From NCBI RefSeq assembly GCF_023657595.1, contig NZ_CP098323.1:1326001-1390000 (forward strand): a stretch of DNA of 64,000 nucleotides. The letters are read 5' to 3'. Below, one piece after another: positions 36,123 to 45,654 of this stretch (the first letter of the stretch is position 1; every line of letters begins with the position of its first letter). A program made the translations under genes and the position numbers. Source of the stretch: Cytobacillus firmus. GTDB lineage: Bacteria > Bacillota > Bacilli > Bacillales > Cytobacillaceae. Below the pieces are notes generated by a model. It made no database searches and had not been told where the DNA came from. It was given only the letters and a program-made list of their open reading frames with translations.

Positions 36123-36302
36123 ATGGGGCAAAACAGACAATTTAAGCCTGGCCAGAAAGCGCCTAATAATGGAATTTATATAGAAATTGGCGAAACGGGA
36201 AGCAACGTCAATAATCCGCAAATGCTTAAAATGAGAGCTGGAGACCAATTTCCGGAAACATCCAATCATAACCGGATTTGGACATATAAAAGAAAGCCCT
36301 GA
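36123..36302 (+). CDS. yjzC: YjzC-family small protein, 59 aa
   Basis: A 59-residue hydrophilic protein that starts MGQNRQFKPGQKAPNNGIYI, contains EIGETGSNV and ends RIWTYKRKP, the layout of YjzC. AAGGAGGT precedes the ATG. In B. subtilis yjzC follows argF, as here apart from the inserted uppP. Function is unknown; no membrane segment. Confidence 0.88.
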   Translation: MGQNRQFKPGQKAPNNGIYIEIGETGSNVNNPQMLKMRAGDQFPETSNHNRIWTYKRKP

Positions 36303-36336
36303 TTAATTAAATGTAAATTGGGGAAATAGGAAATGG

Positions 36337-36365
36337 AGCCATCCCAATAGCGGATGGCTTTTTAA
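36337..36365 (+). terminator. Terminator after yjzC
   Basis: AGCCATCC and GGATGGCT around CAATAGC, followed by T5. Confidence 0.85.
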
Positions 36366-36385
36366 ATATGGAAAAAGCTGAAAAC

Positions 36386-36440
36386 TTTACATATGAAAAG
36401 ATTGACTTATAATAAAAATAAAAGGTCAAAAAAGGTCAAA
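36386..36440 (+). promoter_or_regulatory. clpB promoter with CtsR operator
   Basis: TTTACA (36386), a 16-bp spacer and TATAAT (36408-36413) form a SigA promoter. The CtsR heptad repeat GGTCAAA-AAA-GGTCAAA (36424-36440) matches the consensus exactly and covers the start of transcription, so heat induction by release of CtsR is expected. Confidence 0.88.
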
Positions 36441-36453
36441 AGGAGGTTGCATA

Positions 36454-39051
36454 ATGGATATAAATCGGATGACAGAGCGGCTTCAGGAAGGGTTATTGAA
36501 TGCACAGACAATAGCTATTCGCGAACAGCATCAGGAGGTGGATGAAGCCCATTTATTCCTGGCTTTACTCGAACAGGAAAACAGCCTTGTGTCATTAATC
36601 CTGTCAAAAGTGCATATTCAAGCGGATTCTTTTTCTAATAAAATGCAGGAAGCACTTAGAAAAAAACCGCAAGTATCCGGTTCAGGAACAGAACAAGGGA
36701 AGCTGTATATTACCGGTAAACTGCAGAGGCTGCTGGCAGAAGCAGAAAATTATATGAAGACTTTTCAGGACGATTTCATGTCAGTGGAGCATGTATTGCT
36801 GGCTGCTGCAGCAGCGGAAACCGAAACGGCAGCAATTATAAAATCATACGGTATTAGTAATAAGCAAGTGGAGCAGGCGATTAAAGAAGTTAGGGGGAAT
36901 CAGAGAGTGACATCGCAAAATCCTGAATCAACATATGAGGCATTAAAAAAGTATGGAAGAGATCTTGTCTCAGAGGTAAAGAAGGGAAAAGTTGATCCTG
37001 TAATTGGCCGGGATAGCGAGATCAGGAATGTTATTCGCATCCTTTCAAGGAAAACCAAAAATAATCCGGTTTTAATAGGCGAACCTGGGGTTGGGAAGAC
37101 CGCTATAGTCGAAGGTTTGGCACAGAGAATTGTCCGTAAAGATGTGCCTGAAGGCCTTAAGGATAAAACCATTTTTGCCCTTGATATGAGCGCTTTAATT
37201 GCGGGAGCCAAATTCCGGGGTGAATTTGAGGAAAGACTGAAAGCAGTTTTAAATGAAGTTAAGAAAAGCGAAGGCAGAATTCTTCTCTTTATTGACGAAT
37301 TACACACCATTGTAGGTGCGGGCAAAACAGAAGGAGCCATGGATGCAGGGAATATGCTGAAACCTATGCTTGCAAGGGGAGAATTGCACTGTATAGGAGC
37401 TACCACAATTGAGGAGCACCGCAAATATATCGAAAAAGATCCTGCGCTGGAACGGCGTTTTCAGCAGGTATTGGTGCAGGAGCCGGATGTAGAGGATACA
37501 ATCTCTATTCTAAGAGGGCTGAAGGAGCGCTTTGAAATACATCATGGAGTCAACATCCACGATCGTGCTTTAGTGGCTGCCGCAACCTTATCAGACAGGT
37601 ATATTACAGACCGTTTCCTCCCTGATAAGGCGATTGACTTGGTTGACGAAGCCTGTGCAATGATCAGGACGGAAATTGATTCAATGCCATCTGAGCTGGA
37701 TGAAGTCACAAGAAGGGTCATGCAGCTGGAAATAGAAGAAGCGGCACTAAGAAAAGAAAGTGATGAAGCAAGCAAACAGAGACTCGGAGACCTGCAAAAA
37801 GAACTGGCTGAACTAAAGGATCAGGCAAATAGCATGAAAGCTAAATGGCAGCTTGAAAAAGAAGGAATCCAAAAAGTCCAGGAAAAGCGGGAGCAGCTTG
37901 AGATAATGCGCCGTGAACTTGAGGAGGCCGAAAATAATTATGACTTGAATAAAGCAGCAGAGCTTCGCCATGGAAGGATCCCGGCTTTGGAAAAGGAATT
38001 GAAAGAGCTTGAAAAAGCAGTTAATGAGAATCAAGGGGACCGGCTGCTGAGAGAGGAAGTCACAGAAGAAGAGATTGCTGGCATTGTGGCAAGGTGGACA
38101 GGTATTCCCGTGGTTAAACTTGTTGAAGGTGAACGTGAAAAGCTTCTTCGCCTTGAAAATATCCTTCACGAAAGAGTGATTGGACAGGATGAAGCGGTGC
38201 AGCTTGTGTCAGATGCTGTCCTAAGAGCCAGGGCAGGCATTAAAGATCCGAACCGCCCCATTGGCTCTTTCATCTTCCTTGGTCCAACCGGAGTGGGAAA
38301 AACAGAATTAGCTAAGGCACTTGCACAATCACTGTTCGATAGTGAGGAACAAATAATCAGAATTGATATGTCCGAATATATGGAAAAACATGCTGTATCA
38401 AGATTGATTGGTGCTCCTCCGGGGTATGTAGGTTATGAGGAAGGCGGTCAGCTGACAGAAGCTGTCAGAAGGAAGCTATACTCAGTAATCCTGCTTGATG
38501 AAATTGAGAAGGCCCATCCAGAAGTATTTAATATCCTCCTGCAGATGCTTGATGATGGAAGGATCACTGACTCACAGGGCCGCACGGTTGATTTTAAAAA
38601 TACGGTTATCATTATGACTTCCAATATCGGCTCCCACTTTCTTCTGGAACGCTCTGCCAATGAGGCAGACATAACTGAAGAGACCAGAGACAATGTACTT
38701 GGACAGCTGAGGAGCCATTTTCGACCGGAGTTTTTAAACAGAGTGGACGAAATTATCTTGTTTAAGCCTTTAGCTCTCAATGAAATAAAGGGTATTGTAT
38801 TAAAATTAATTACTCAGCTTCAAGCAAGATTATCAGATCAGCATATTAAGTTAAGTATAAATGATGATGCGAGAGAATATATTGCAGAAAACGGATTTGA
38901 TCCTGTATACGGCGCCAGGCCGCTCAAACGGTTTATCCAAAGGAACGTAGAAACAGCACTCGCCCGCAAAATAATCGCAGGAGAAATTAAAGATCAAAGT
39001 GAAGTTATTATATCAGCAGAAAACGGCAGAATTGAACTGCTGGTAAAATAA
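36454..39051 (+). CDS. clpB: ATP-dependent disaggregase ClpB
   Basis: Hexameric AAA+ chaperone of 865 residues that pulls apart protein aggregates with DnaK. The Clp N-domain covers about residues 1-150. Nucleotide domain 1 has GEPGVGKTA and [13 protein letters not shown]; the coiled-coil middle domain (about 410-525) marks it as ClpB rather than ClpC; nucleotide domain 2 has [11 protein letters not shown] and a C-terminal [10 protein letters not shown]. No ClpP-docking IGF/LGF loop is evident. AAGGAGG precedes the ATG, and CtsR controls the promoter. B. subtilis itself lacks clpB. Confidence 0.95.
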   Translation: MDINRMTERLQEGLLNAQTIAIREQHQEVDEAHLFLALLEQENSLVSLILSKVHIQADSFSNKMQEALRKKPQVSGSGTEQGKLYITGKLQRLLAEAENYMKTFQDDFMSVEHVLLAAAAAETETAAIIKSYGISNKQVEQAIKEVRGNQRVTSQNPESTYEALKKYGRDLVSEVKKGKVDPVIGRDSEIRNVIRILSRKTKNNPVLIGEPGVGKTAIVEGLAQRIVRKDVPEGLKDKTIFALDMSALIAGAKFRGEFEERLKAVLNEVKKSEGRILLFIDELHTIVGAGKTEGAMDAGNMLKPMLARGELHCIGATTIEEHRKYIEKDPALERRFQQVLVQEPDVEDTISILRGLKERFEIHHGVNIHDRALVAAATLSDRYITDRFLPDKAIDLVDEACAMIRTEIDSMPSELDEVTRRVMQLEIEEAALRKESDEASKQRLGDLQKELAELKDQANSMKAKWQLEKEGIQKVQEKREQLEIMRRELEEAENNYDLNKAAELRHGRIPALEKELKELEKAVNENQGDRLLREEVTEEEIAGIVARWTGIPVVKLVEGEREKLLRLENILHERVIGQDEAVQLVSDAVLRARAGIKDPNRPIGSFIFLGPTGVGKTELAKALAQSLFDSEEQIIRIDMSEYMEKHAVSRLIGAPPGYVGYEEGGQLTEAVRRKLYSVILLDEIEKAHPEVFNILLQMLDDGRITDSQGRTVDFKNTVIIMTSNIGSHFLLERSANEADITEETRDNVLGQLRSHFRPEFLNRVDEIILFKPLALNEIKGIVLKLITQLQARLSDQHIKLSINDDAREYIAENGFDPVYGARPLKRFIQRNVETALARKIIAGEIKDQSEVIISAENGRIELLVK

Positions 39052-39058
39052 AGCCACA

Positions 39059-39102
39059 AATGAAAAGAATCATCCTGAATTAACAGGATGACTCTTTTCA
39101 TT
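39059..39102. terminator. Terminator after clpB
   Basis: AATGAAAAGAATCATCCTG pairs with CAGGATGACTCTTTTCATT (19 bp, one mismatch) around AATTAA. It may also end the convergent yjzD transcript. Confidence 0.82.
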
Positions 39103-39120
39103 TCCTGCAGAAGCTGCAGA

Positions 39121-39312
39121 TTAATGAATTCCTTCTTTCTCAACAGGACCTTCAGGAATGATGGAAGCGACAACAAAAATTAAAACAGTTGTCCCAACCG
39201 CCAGAATGGTGCCGGTTACAAAATCGTATGGCGCTCCAAGCATTGAGGAAACTACGTACGTTAACATTTGAACAAGAAGGAAAGTCCAGAAGAATGTCCA
39301 AAAGAATCTCAT
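39121..39312 (-). CDS. yjzD: YjzD-like membrane protein (DUF2929)
   Basis: A 63-residue protein with two hydrophobic helices (about residues 3-25 and 32-53), beginning MRFFWTFFWTFLLVQML and ending PEGPVEKEGIH, matching DUF2929/YjzD. AGAGGTG precedes the ATG. The syntenic position between the arg cluster and yjaU agrees. Function is unknown. Confidence 0.85.
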   Translation of the reverse strand: MRFFWTFFWTFLLVQMLTYVVSSMLGAPYDFVTGTILAVGTTVLIFVVASIIPEGPVEKEGIH

Positions 39313-39493
39313 CTATTTCACCTCTAACATAATTAATCCCTTTTCATATTAGCATAAGCCATTAAAGAAATAAATTTATTTTTTCTCTTTTCAGCCCATT
39401 GATGAACTTGTCTAAAACTAGGCTAATCTCCCTTTCATTTTAAGTTTATTTACATACATTATATTATGAACAAACTTGCAAAGGAGTTTTACT

Positions 39494-40231
39494 ATGGAAA
39501 GCCGGAACTTCCAGCTGGATACAGAATGGTGCATGATTCATTACCCAGATAAACCAAGTGGTTTCGGTATTCTGATAATTGGGGATGATCGGCACTTTGT
39601 TGATAGAAACTGCAGTTTTTGGACTCAGAATGAAGGGAAATATTCATTAATTAAGAAACTAAGACAAGATGGCTATACGATCTTTTATTCAAATTTATAC
39701 GGAAGGCACTGGGGAAGCGATCGGGCTGTTGAGAAGGCTAAGTACTTGTATGAACATATCACGCGTACAGAAATTATAAACGAAAAGATCCATATTATTG
39801 CTGAGGGCATGGGAGCATTGGTTGCCCTTAGGCTGCTGCATGAAATGAGTGATTTAATTCGTTCAGCCGTATTAATAAATCCTATTCTTTCACTAAAGCA
39901 TCATCTCGACCAGGAAAAAGAGCATAAGTTCTTTTATAAGAAACTATTAAAAGAACTGGCAGCTTCCTATGAAATAGAAAAGGATAACATAGCAGAACAG
40001 CTGAGCAAACATGAAAAAAACCTCACATCCGGCCTTAAAGTCCCCGTCAGAATCATTCAGGTTCTGGCCGGCGGAAGAGCTTACAAGCAATCGGATTATT
40101 TAAAGAAACGATCCATACAATGGGAAAATGAAAATAGCCCTATCTCAGTGTTTTATATCCTCCCAGATAAAAAACAGCGAATTTCTTCTCAAATGACAAA
40201 CTTCTTTAGAAAATATGAAAAAGTCCTGTAA
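39494..40231 (+). CDS. yjaU: YjaU-like alpha/beta-hydrolase fold protein, nucleophile missing
   Basis: A 245-residue protein with hydrolase-fold features: an N-terminal strand IHYPDK, GFGILIIGDD where the oxyanion loop would be, and IHIIAEGMGALVALRLL at the nucleophile elbow. In that elbow the usual G-x-S-x-G reads A-E-G-M-G, so the catalytic serine is glycine (residue 105). It therefore is probably not a working esterase, unless another residue has taken over. The start follows AAGGAG. Gene order (yjzD, yjaU, yjaV, med) matches B. subtilis. Role unknown. Confidence 0.8.
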   Translation: MESRNFQLDTEWCMIHYPDKPSGFGILIIGDDRHFVDRNCSFWTQNEGKYSLIKKLRQDGYTIFYSNLYGRHWGSDRAVEKAKYLYEHITRTEIINEKIHIIAEGMGALVALRLLHEMSDLIRSAVLINPILSLKHHLDQEKEHKFFYKKLLKELAASYEIEKDNIAEQLSKHEKNLTSGLKVPVRIIQVLAGGRAYKQSDYLKKRSIQWENENSPISVFYILPDKKQRISSQMTNFFRKYEKVL

Positions 40232-40309
40232 ATCTGCTTAAATTCCGCAGAAATAAAGACAATCCTTTGAGCATAGTATACATTAATATGCTTTCAAGGA
40301 GGGGTGAAG

Positions 40310-41137
40310 ATGGACAGGGCAGTCATTTTAGGGACATTTGAATTTATAGGTTTCAGCCTGTGCAAGCATCTTCTGGAACAGGGCTGCGAGATAGATGGAA
40401 TTCATTTCGACAAAGAAAAAGATGACGCTTTAATTCACGAAAAACGTCTGACAATCGGACGGAATGCCAATTTCAATGAAAAAAAATATTTTGAATGGAT
40501 TAAATCGGGAAAAATACTAAAAAATGACATGATTTTTATAGATATATACGACTTGTATATTAGGAATAAGCTTGCAGCTTTAAGGGAGAAGGAGCTTATT
40601 GAAGGATTTCTTATGAAAAACCTGTCTATATTCCAGAGCCTCCAGGTTAAAATTGCATTTTTGCTCCCCATTCAGTGGCTTAAAGACATCAGCAGAACAC
40701 ACAGCCGGCTGGAAGATGCTATTAAAATTCTTAAAGAAAACAATATTTCAGTTTCATCCTTTTATCTGCCTGTTATTTATGGTCCCTGGCAGCCTAAGGA
40801 ATTCAGTTTTCATCAATCTATTGCGAAAGAAAGAGTAATGATAAGTGAAAGAGAATGGATACATGATGCTATCTATATTGATGATTTCATCAATTTCTTA
40901 TCAAGTTGTGCAGATAGTCCTTTCGATAAGTCCTATCTTTTAAAAAGCAGTATCACCGGGCACTGGCGAAAATGCGCTGACTATCTTTCCTTTGACTATA
41001 ATGAAAATTGGAGATGTCCCGATTTGGCAATAGGGAAAGTAACTGAAAGAACGATTCAGTGTTCAGTAAAATTCTCCGATGGTCTCGAAAAACAAAGAAG
41101 ACATTTTATTTCATTAGGAAACCCGGATGACTGGTAA
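40310..41137 (+). CDS. yjaV: YjaV-like NAD-epimerase-fold protein, degenerate
   Basis: A 275-residue protein of the extended SDR/epimerase type by its N-terminus AVILGTFEFIGFSLCKHLLE and PVIYGPWQP. The glycine-rich motif is changed (GTFEFIG; the middle glycine is Glu), and no Y-x-x-x-K pair is seen where expected; the segment there reads RTHSRLEDAIKIL. It is likely non-catalytic or binds its ligand in a different way. The start follows AAGGAGGGG, six bases upstream; a GTG at 40304 abuts that site. Located directly before med. Confidence 0.78.
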   Translation: MDRAVILGTFEFIGFSLCKHLLEQGCEIDGIHFDKEKDDALIHEKRLTIGRNANFNEKKYFEWIKSGKILKNDMIFIDIYDLYIRNKLAALREKELIEGFLMKNLSIFQSLQVKIAFLLPIQWLKDISRTHSRLEDAIKILKENNISVSSFYLPVIYGPWQPKEFSFHQSIAKERVMISEREWIHDAIYIDDFINFLSSCADSPFDKSYLLKSSITGHWRKCADYLSFDYNENWRCPDLAIGKVTERTIQCSVKFSDGLEKQRRHFISLGNPDDW

Positions 41138-41246
41138 ATTGGAAAAAAATCTTTCCATTTGAGATAAAGAAAAGGTAGAATTGAATTAGACTGGTAAATT
41201 AAGCCGGCAGCAGGAAGCGAAAGACAGAGAGGCGGAGAAAAAGAAG

Positions 41247-42203
41247 ATGCATAAGACATTAAAGAAATTAGGGATCCTTCTTTTGTGCCTTCTTTTATTG
41301 GCCTCCTGCAGACAGCCGATGTCTGCAGGAAAACTTGAGAAAGCTGGATTATTAGTGCCCGATACTGTCAATGACCAAGTATGGGGGACCAAAGGCTATA
41401 AAGGCATGCTAAAGATTCAATCCCATTATGATATTGAGGTTTATTATAAAGAAGGAATGAATTCAGAGATGGTTGTTGAAAGAGCAGTTAAAGAGTTTGA
41501 CCAAAAAGGTGTAAACCTGATCTTTGGACATGGCAATGAATACGCTGCATACTTTAATAACATCTCAAAAAAATATCCTGACATTCACTTTGTCAGCTTT
41601 AATGGTGACGCCCAAAATGAAAACACCACCAGTTTGAACTTTGAAGCATATGCCATGGGTTTCTTCGGAGGCATGGTTGCAGGACATATGACGAAAACGA
41701 ATAATGTAGGAATACTGGCGGCTTTTGAATGGCAGCCGGAAGTAGAAGGTTTTTATGAAGGTGCAAACTATATCAATGATAATGTAAACGTGCAGATCCA
41801 ATATGTCGGCAACTGGGACAATGATAACAAAGCCATCGCTCTTTTGGACAAACTTATTGCCAATAAGACAGATGTTGTATATCCGGCCGGAGATGGGTAT
41901 AATGTTCCTGTTATCGAAAAGCTGAAAGAAGAAGGGCTCTACGCCATCGGATATATTTCCGATCAGTCTGATTTGGGTGAATCAGTCGTCCTGACCAGTA
42001 CAATTCAGCATGTAGATGTTTTATATGAACTAGTGGCAGAAAAATATAACGAAGGCGAGCTTGAATCAGGAAATCTATCCTTCGATTTCGAGGATGAAGT
42101 GATTTCACTTGGGAAATTCAGCCCTGACGTTGACGAAGAATTCAAAAAAGAACTAAACGCTGTCATTGAGAATTACAAAAAAACAGGCAAATTGCCTGAA
42201 TAG
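41247..42203 (+). CDS. med: Med: BMP-type binding lipoprotein, competence regulator
   Basis: Lipoprotein of 318 residues (signal ending LLLASC at residue 20) with a PnrA/BMP-like ligand-binding fold, seen in KAGLLVPDTVNDQVWGTKGYKG and VNLIFGHGNEYAAYF. In B. subtilis Med is a positive regulator of competence gene comK, and the related binding domain recognises nucleosides. comZ follows after 30 bp, the conserved med-comZ pairing. A purine-rich stretch (GGCGGAG) precedes the ATG. Confidence 0.92.
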   Translation: MHKTLKKLGILLLCLLLLASCRQPMSAGKLEKAGLLVPDTVNDQVWGTKGYKGMLKIQSHYDIEVYYKEGMNSEMVVERAVKEFDQKGVNLIFGHGNEYAAYFNNISKKYPDIHFVSFNGDAQNENTTSLNFEAYAMGFFGGMVAGHMTKTNNVGILAAFEWQPEVEGFYEGANYINDNVNVQIQYVGNWDNDNKAIALLDKLIANKTDVVYPAGDGYNVPVIEKLKEEGLYAIGYISDQSDLGESVVLTSTIQHVDVLYELVAEKYNEGELESGNLSFDFEDEVISLGKFSPDVDEEFKKELNAVIENYKKTGKLPE

Positions 42204-42232
42204 TAATTACCATACATAGGAGGTACTGCAAG

Positions 42233-42421
42233 ATGAACGAAAAAAACATGGAATTCATGCAAATCGCAATGAAATACTTGCCAGAAGCCAAACAGCAGCT
42301 TGACGAAGCTGGCATCGAACTATCTATGGAAATGATCCAGCCATTCATGAACCTATTCACCAAAGTCATGAACGAAGCCTATGAAATGGGCAAAACGGAT
42401 GCTTTGAATGAGAGTGAATAA
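42233..42421 (+). CDS. comZ: ComZ, competence regulator
   Basis: A 62-residue helical protein, starting MNEKNMEFMQIAMKYLPEAK and ending GKTDALNESE, matching ComZ. In B. subtilis it modulates comG operon expression. AGGAGGT precedes the ATG and a terminator follows the stop codon. It is co-transcribed with med at the same place as in B. subtilis. Confidence 0.92.
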   Translation: MNEKNMEFMQIAMKYLPEAKQQLDEAGIELSMEMIQPFMNLFTKVMNEAYEMGKTDALNESE

Positions 42422-42427
42422 TTTGGG

Positions 42428-42452
42428 AAACCAGCCTTTTGGGCTGGTTTTT
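42428..42452 (+). terminator. Terminator after comZ
   Basis: AACCAGCC and GGCTGGTT around TTTTG, then TTTG. Confidence 0.85.
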
Positions 42453-42476
42453 GTTGTTTTGGGGGAAACTCTGCCT

Positions 42477-42863
42477 CTACTTCTTCCAAAACATCTCCAG
42501 CAAAGGACCCGCTTTTTTCAGCAACGGCTTTAAATGATGAGCTGAAGACATCAGCGTATCAATGTTGCCCATGAGTTCCTCTACGTTTATGTTGTTCAGG
42601 ATATTGTTTTCATTTTCTTTGCCGGAACTCTCTCTTTCAGTAGTTTCTCTCCTTTTTCCCCCTAAGAGCCAGTCGTCAGCTTCATGAGCATTTCTGCTTC
42701 TGCCTCCGAAAAGCCATTCGTCTTTCCCCTGATATTCTTCAGCACTGCTGTCAAAATCAATTTTCCCTTCAGCTGGCTTATGGTTTCTGACTCTATCTCC
42801 AAATAAAAAATGGGTTAAAGGGTCTTCTGTATTTCCCCTGTCTTTTTCATCCTTGTTAAGCAT
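42477..42863 (-). CDS. Hypothetical protein with W-L-x-G-G repeats, 128 aa
   Basis: A charged protein of 128 residues containing three copies of a short repeat: THFLFGDRVR, EWLFGGRSRN and DWLLGGKRRE, spaced about 26 and 14 residues apart in the N-terminal half. The C-terminal half (NNINVEELMGNIDTLMSSA to PLLEMFWKK) looks helical and amphipathic. AAGGAGGG stands about 10 bases before the ATG. It occupies the interval between comZ and fabH where B. subtilis has a small gene. I do not recognise the family; the repeats and tail recall spore-coat or germination-associated proteins, which is only a guess. Confidence 0.75.
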   Translation of the reverse strand: MLNKDEKDRGNTEDPLTHFLFGDRVRNHKPAEGKIDFDSSAEEYQGKDEWLFGGRSRNAHEADDWLLGGKRRETTERESSGKENENNILNNINVEELMGNIDTLMSSAHHLKPLLKKAGPLLEMFWKK

Positions 42864-42965
42864 ATGCCAGTTCCCTCCTTCCAGATGCCTATATTATCAG
42901 CATATGAAGAAAAGTTGACCGGGTATAGACATTTGTGGAGTAAAAGTACGGGAAGGTAAAAAGTG

Positions 42966-43012
42966 TTGCGTTATTGTATAAACTTTTGATAAAATTAGTA
43001 CCAAGTCATAAT
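42966..43012 (+). promoter_or_regulatory. fabH promoter with FapR operator
   Basis: TTGCGT (42966) and TAAAAT (42990), 18 bp apart, form a possible SigA promoter. TTAGTACCAAGTCATAAT (42995-43012) resembles the FapR operator, with an intact TTAGTACC half. FapR, relieved by malonyl-CoA, would then set fabH-fabF expression. Confidence 0.7.
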
Positions 43013-43078
43013 AATTGATAATAATATTTAAATAGAGAATACTTATGGGTTTGTAAATATGAAAGGGAGTGGGGCTCC

Positions 43079-44011
43079 ATGAATGCTGGAATTATAGGAA
43101 TCGGAAGATATCTTCCTGAAAAAGTGGTAACAAATGCTGATTTGGAGAAAATAGTTGATACTTCTGACGAATGGATCCGGACCAGAACTGGAATTGAAGA
43201 GAGAAGAATTGCGGATGACAGCATAGATACATCAGATATGGCCTATGAGTCGGCATTAAAGGCATTGGATAATGCAGGCATTGAAGCAGAGGAGTTAGAT
43301 CTGATTTTAGTTGCAACGGTTACACCGGATAACCCCTTTCCATCTGTTGCCTGCATGCTCCAGGAGAGGCTAAAAGCTAGCAAGGCGGCGGCAATGGATG
43401 TTAGTGCTGCATGTGCAGGATTCATGTATGGTATCATAACGGCAAAACAATTTATTGAAACTGGGACATATAAAAATGTTTTAGTAGTAGGTGTAGAAAA
43501 GCTTTCAAAAATTACAGACTGGAATGACCGTAATACTGCCGTTTTATTTGGAGACGGAGCAGGTGCAGCTGTAATTGGGCAAGTCTCGGATGGCCGGGGA
43601 ATATTATCATTTGAATTAGGAGCAGATGGAACGGGCGCAAAACATCTATACCAGGATGAATATATCATCATGAACGGGCGTGAAGTGTTCAAATTTGCAG
43701 TCCGTCAAATGGGTGAAAGCTGCATCAACGTACTTGAGAAAGCTGGATTATCCAAAGAAGACGTGGATTTTTTAATCCCTCACCAGGCTAATATCCGCAT
43801 CATGGAAGCTTCCCGTCAAAGATTGGAACTTCCTGCTGAAAAGATGTCCAAAACAGTGGATAAATACGGAAATACTTCTGCTGCATCTATTCCGATTGCA
43901 TTGGTGGAAGAGCTGGAAGCTGGAAAAATTAAAGATGATGATTTGCTTGTGATGGTCGGCTTCGGGGGAGGACTAACCTGGGGAGCCATGGCGATAAGAT
44001 GGGGAAGATAA
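43079..44011 (+). CDS. fabH: Beta-ketoacyl-ACP synthase III FabH
   Basis: Starts fatty acid synthesis by condensing acyl-CoA with malonyl-ACP. The 310 residues carry the active-site Cys112 in SAACAGF, His in [10 protein letters not shown] and Asn in YGNTSAAS. Branched-chain starters are usual in Bacillus. AAAGGGAG precedes the ATG, and a FapR operator is upstream. B. subtilis fabHA sits in the same place. A MITE-like insertion separates it from fabF. Confidence 0.95.
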   Translation: MNAGIIGIGRYLPEKVVTNADLEKIVDTSDEWIRTRTGIEERRIADDSIDTSDMAYESALKALDNAGIEAEELDLILVATVTPDNPFPSVACMLQERLKASKAAAMDVSAACAGFMYGIITAKQFIETGTYKNVLVVGVEKLSKITDWNDRNTAVLFGDGAGAAVIGQVSDGRGILSFELGADGTGAKHLYQDEYIIMNGREVFKFAVRQMGESCINVLEKAGLSKEDVDFLIPHQANIRIMEASRQRLELPAEKMSKTVDKYGNTSAASIPIALVEELEAGKIKDDDLLVMVGFGGGLTWGAMAIRWGR

Positions 44012-44019
44012 GAACCTCA

Positions 44020-44278
44020 TTTAAATAGGCTGTTTTCGCAAGGTTTGCTGCATTTTATATAGTATTTACTGAGTTGATTGGAGCGGAAGGTGCGAGATCC
44101 TCGAAAATGCATTCGCATTTCTTCGTGCGCTGTTTACTCAAGGGAGCTTATTCAATGTCCTGCGGGAGTAGTGGGACAGGTGAGACCCCGCAGTTCGCTG
44201 AGCATCCTGGAGCGGAAATCAACGGGCAACATTGATAGACAAAAATAACAGTATATACGCGAAAAGAGCTTTTAAATA
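44020..44278 (+). mobile_element. MITE-like element, copy 2, with 8-bp target duplication
   Basis: The element spans 44028-44270 (243 bp), flanked by the perfect direct repeat TTTAAATA at 44020-44027 and 44271-44278. Ends: GGCTGTTTTCGC and, read inward from the right, AGCTCTTTTCGC. It is the reverse-oriented relative of the copy at 22402-22682 but lacks 38 bp between two GCGGGG repeats. It lies inside the 297-bp gap between fabH and fabF, leaving fabF's own ribosome binding site intact. Confidence 0.85.
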
Positions 44279-44308
44279 TGATGATAATATAAAAGGAGCT
44301 GCAATCTT

Positions 44309-45547
44309 ATGAATAAAAGAAGGGTTGTTGTTACAGGCATTGGAGCTGTAACACCGCTTGGAAATAATACAGAAACGACATGGAATAATATTAAGTCAGG
44401 TGTTTCAGGGGTTGGACCGCTGACTAGATTAAATGCAGATGAGTACCCGGCTAAAGTAGCTGCTGAGGTAAAGGATTTCAATCCGGAAGATTTTTTTGAT
44501 AAAAAAGATGCCCGAAAAATGGACCGCTTCACACATTACGCTGTTGCTTCATCCATGATGGCTGTTAGAGATGCAAACCTTCAGATTACAGATGAAAATG
44601 CTCATCGCATCGGTGTTTGGATTGGTTCAGGCATCGGCGGAATGGAAACATTTGAAAATCAATATGAAATATTTATGAAACGTGGATACAGAAGAGTCAG
44701 CCCATTCTTCGTGCCAATGATGATTCCGGACATGGCAACTGGCCAAGTCTCGATCTATCTGGGGGCAAAAGGGTTTAACTCATGTACAGTGACTGCATGT
44801 GCCACTGGTACAAACTCAATCGGAGATGCCTTCAAGGTTATTCAGCGCGGCGATGCCGATGCGATGATTTCAGGCGGGGCAGAAGCACCAATCACAAAAA
44901 TGTCTGTAGCCGGATTTTGTGCAAACACCGCTCTTTCAACCAATCCGGATCCAAAAACGGCCAGCCGTCCATTTGATCAAAATCGTGACGGGTTTGTTAT
45001 TGGAGAGGGTGCTGGAATTGTAGTACTTGAAGAACTTGAGCATGCACTTGCCCGCGGCGCAAAAATTTATGCAGAAATAGTGGGCTATGGTGCTACAGGG
45101 GATGCCTATCATATCACTGCACCTGCTCCAGGAGGAGAAGGCGGAGCAAGAGCCATGAAAATGGCAATCGAAGATGGCGGCTTAAAGCCCTATGATATCG
45201 ATTATATTAATGCTCATGGCACAAGTACCGATTATAATGACAAGTTTGAAACGTTGGCAATCAAAGAGGTGTTCGGAGAGCATGCCTATAAATTGGCAGT
45301 AAGCTCGACTAAATCAATGACAGGTCATCTTCTGGGAGCTGCAGGCGGAATTGAAGCCATTTTCACAGTTCTGGCAATGAAGGAAGGAATCCTGCCGCCA
45401 ACCATTAATCTAGAAAGTCCGGATCCTGAATGTGATTTGGATTATGTTCCAAATAAGGCCAGGGAAAAAGAAATAACAGCTGCAATGAGCAATTCACTGG
45501 GCTTTGGCGGCCACAATGCAACCATTGTTTTTAAAAGATATGAATAA
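44309..45547 (+). CDS. fabF: Beta-ketoacyl-ACP synthase II FabF
   Basis: Elongates fatty acids by condensing acyl-ACP with malonyl-ACP, 412 residues. The catalytic Cys164 is in TACATGTNS, and the two histidines are in [11 protein letters not shown] and [19 protein letters not shown] precedes the ATG. In B. subtilis fabHA-fabF form an operon; here a mobile repeat lies between them. A terminator follows. Confidence 0.95.
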   Translation: MNKRRVVVTGIGAVTPLGNNTETTWNNIKSGVSGVGPLTRLNADEYPAKVAAEVKDFNPEDFFDKKDARKMDRFTHYAVASSMMAVRDANLQITDENAHRIGVWIGSGIGGMETFENQYEIFMKRGYRRVSPFFVPMMIPDMATGQVSIYLGAKGFNSCTVTACATGTNSIGDAFKVIQRGDADAMISGGAEAPITKMSVAGFCANTALSTNPDPKTASRPFDQNRDGFVIGEGAGIVVLEELEHALARGAKIYAEIVGYGATGDAYHITAPAPGGEGGARAMKMAIEDGGLKPYDIDYINAHGTSTDYNDKFETLAIKEVFGEHAYKLAVSSTKSMTGHLLGAAGGIEAIFTVLAMKEGILPPTINLESPDPECDLDYVPNKAREKEITAAMSNSLGFGGHNATIVFKRYE

Positions 45548-45556
45548 GAAATAACC

Positions 45557-45602
45557 AAAGCTGATTTAAGGGAAGTCAAACCTCCTTTGAATCAGCTTTT
45601 TT
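45557..45602 (+). terminator. Terminator after fabF
   Basis: AAAGCTGATT pairs with AATCAGCTTT, with an inner AAGG/CCTT, followed by T6. Confidence 0.78.
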
Positions 45603-45654
45603 GATTAACCAAATCCTTATACCTACATATTATCGAGTATAAGGAGGTGCAGAA

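Noticed and set aside
36900..37424. 174-residue minus-strand open frame
   Set aside because: It is the antisense shadow of the first nucleotide-binding domain of clpB; Ser- and Leu-rich composition is typical of such shadows.
41101..41246. Repeated ACTGGTAAATT on both sides of a small gap before med
   Set aside because: Two 11-bp copies at about 41120 and 41190 without inverted ends or coding content; probably chance or a local duplication.
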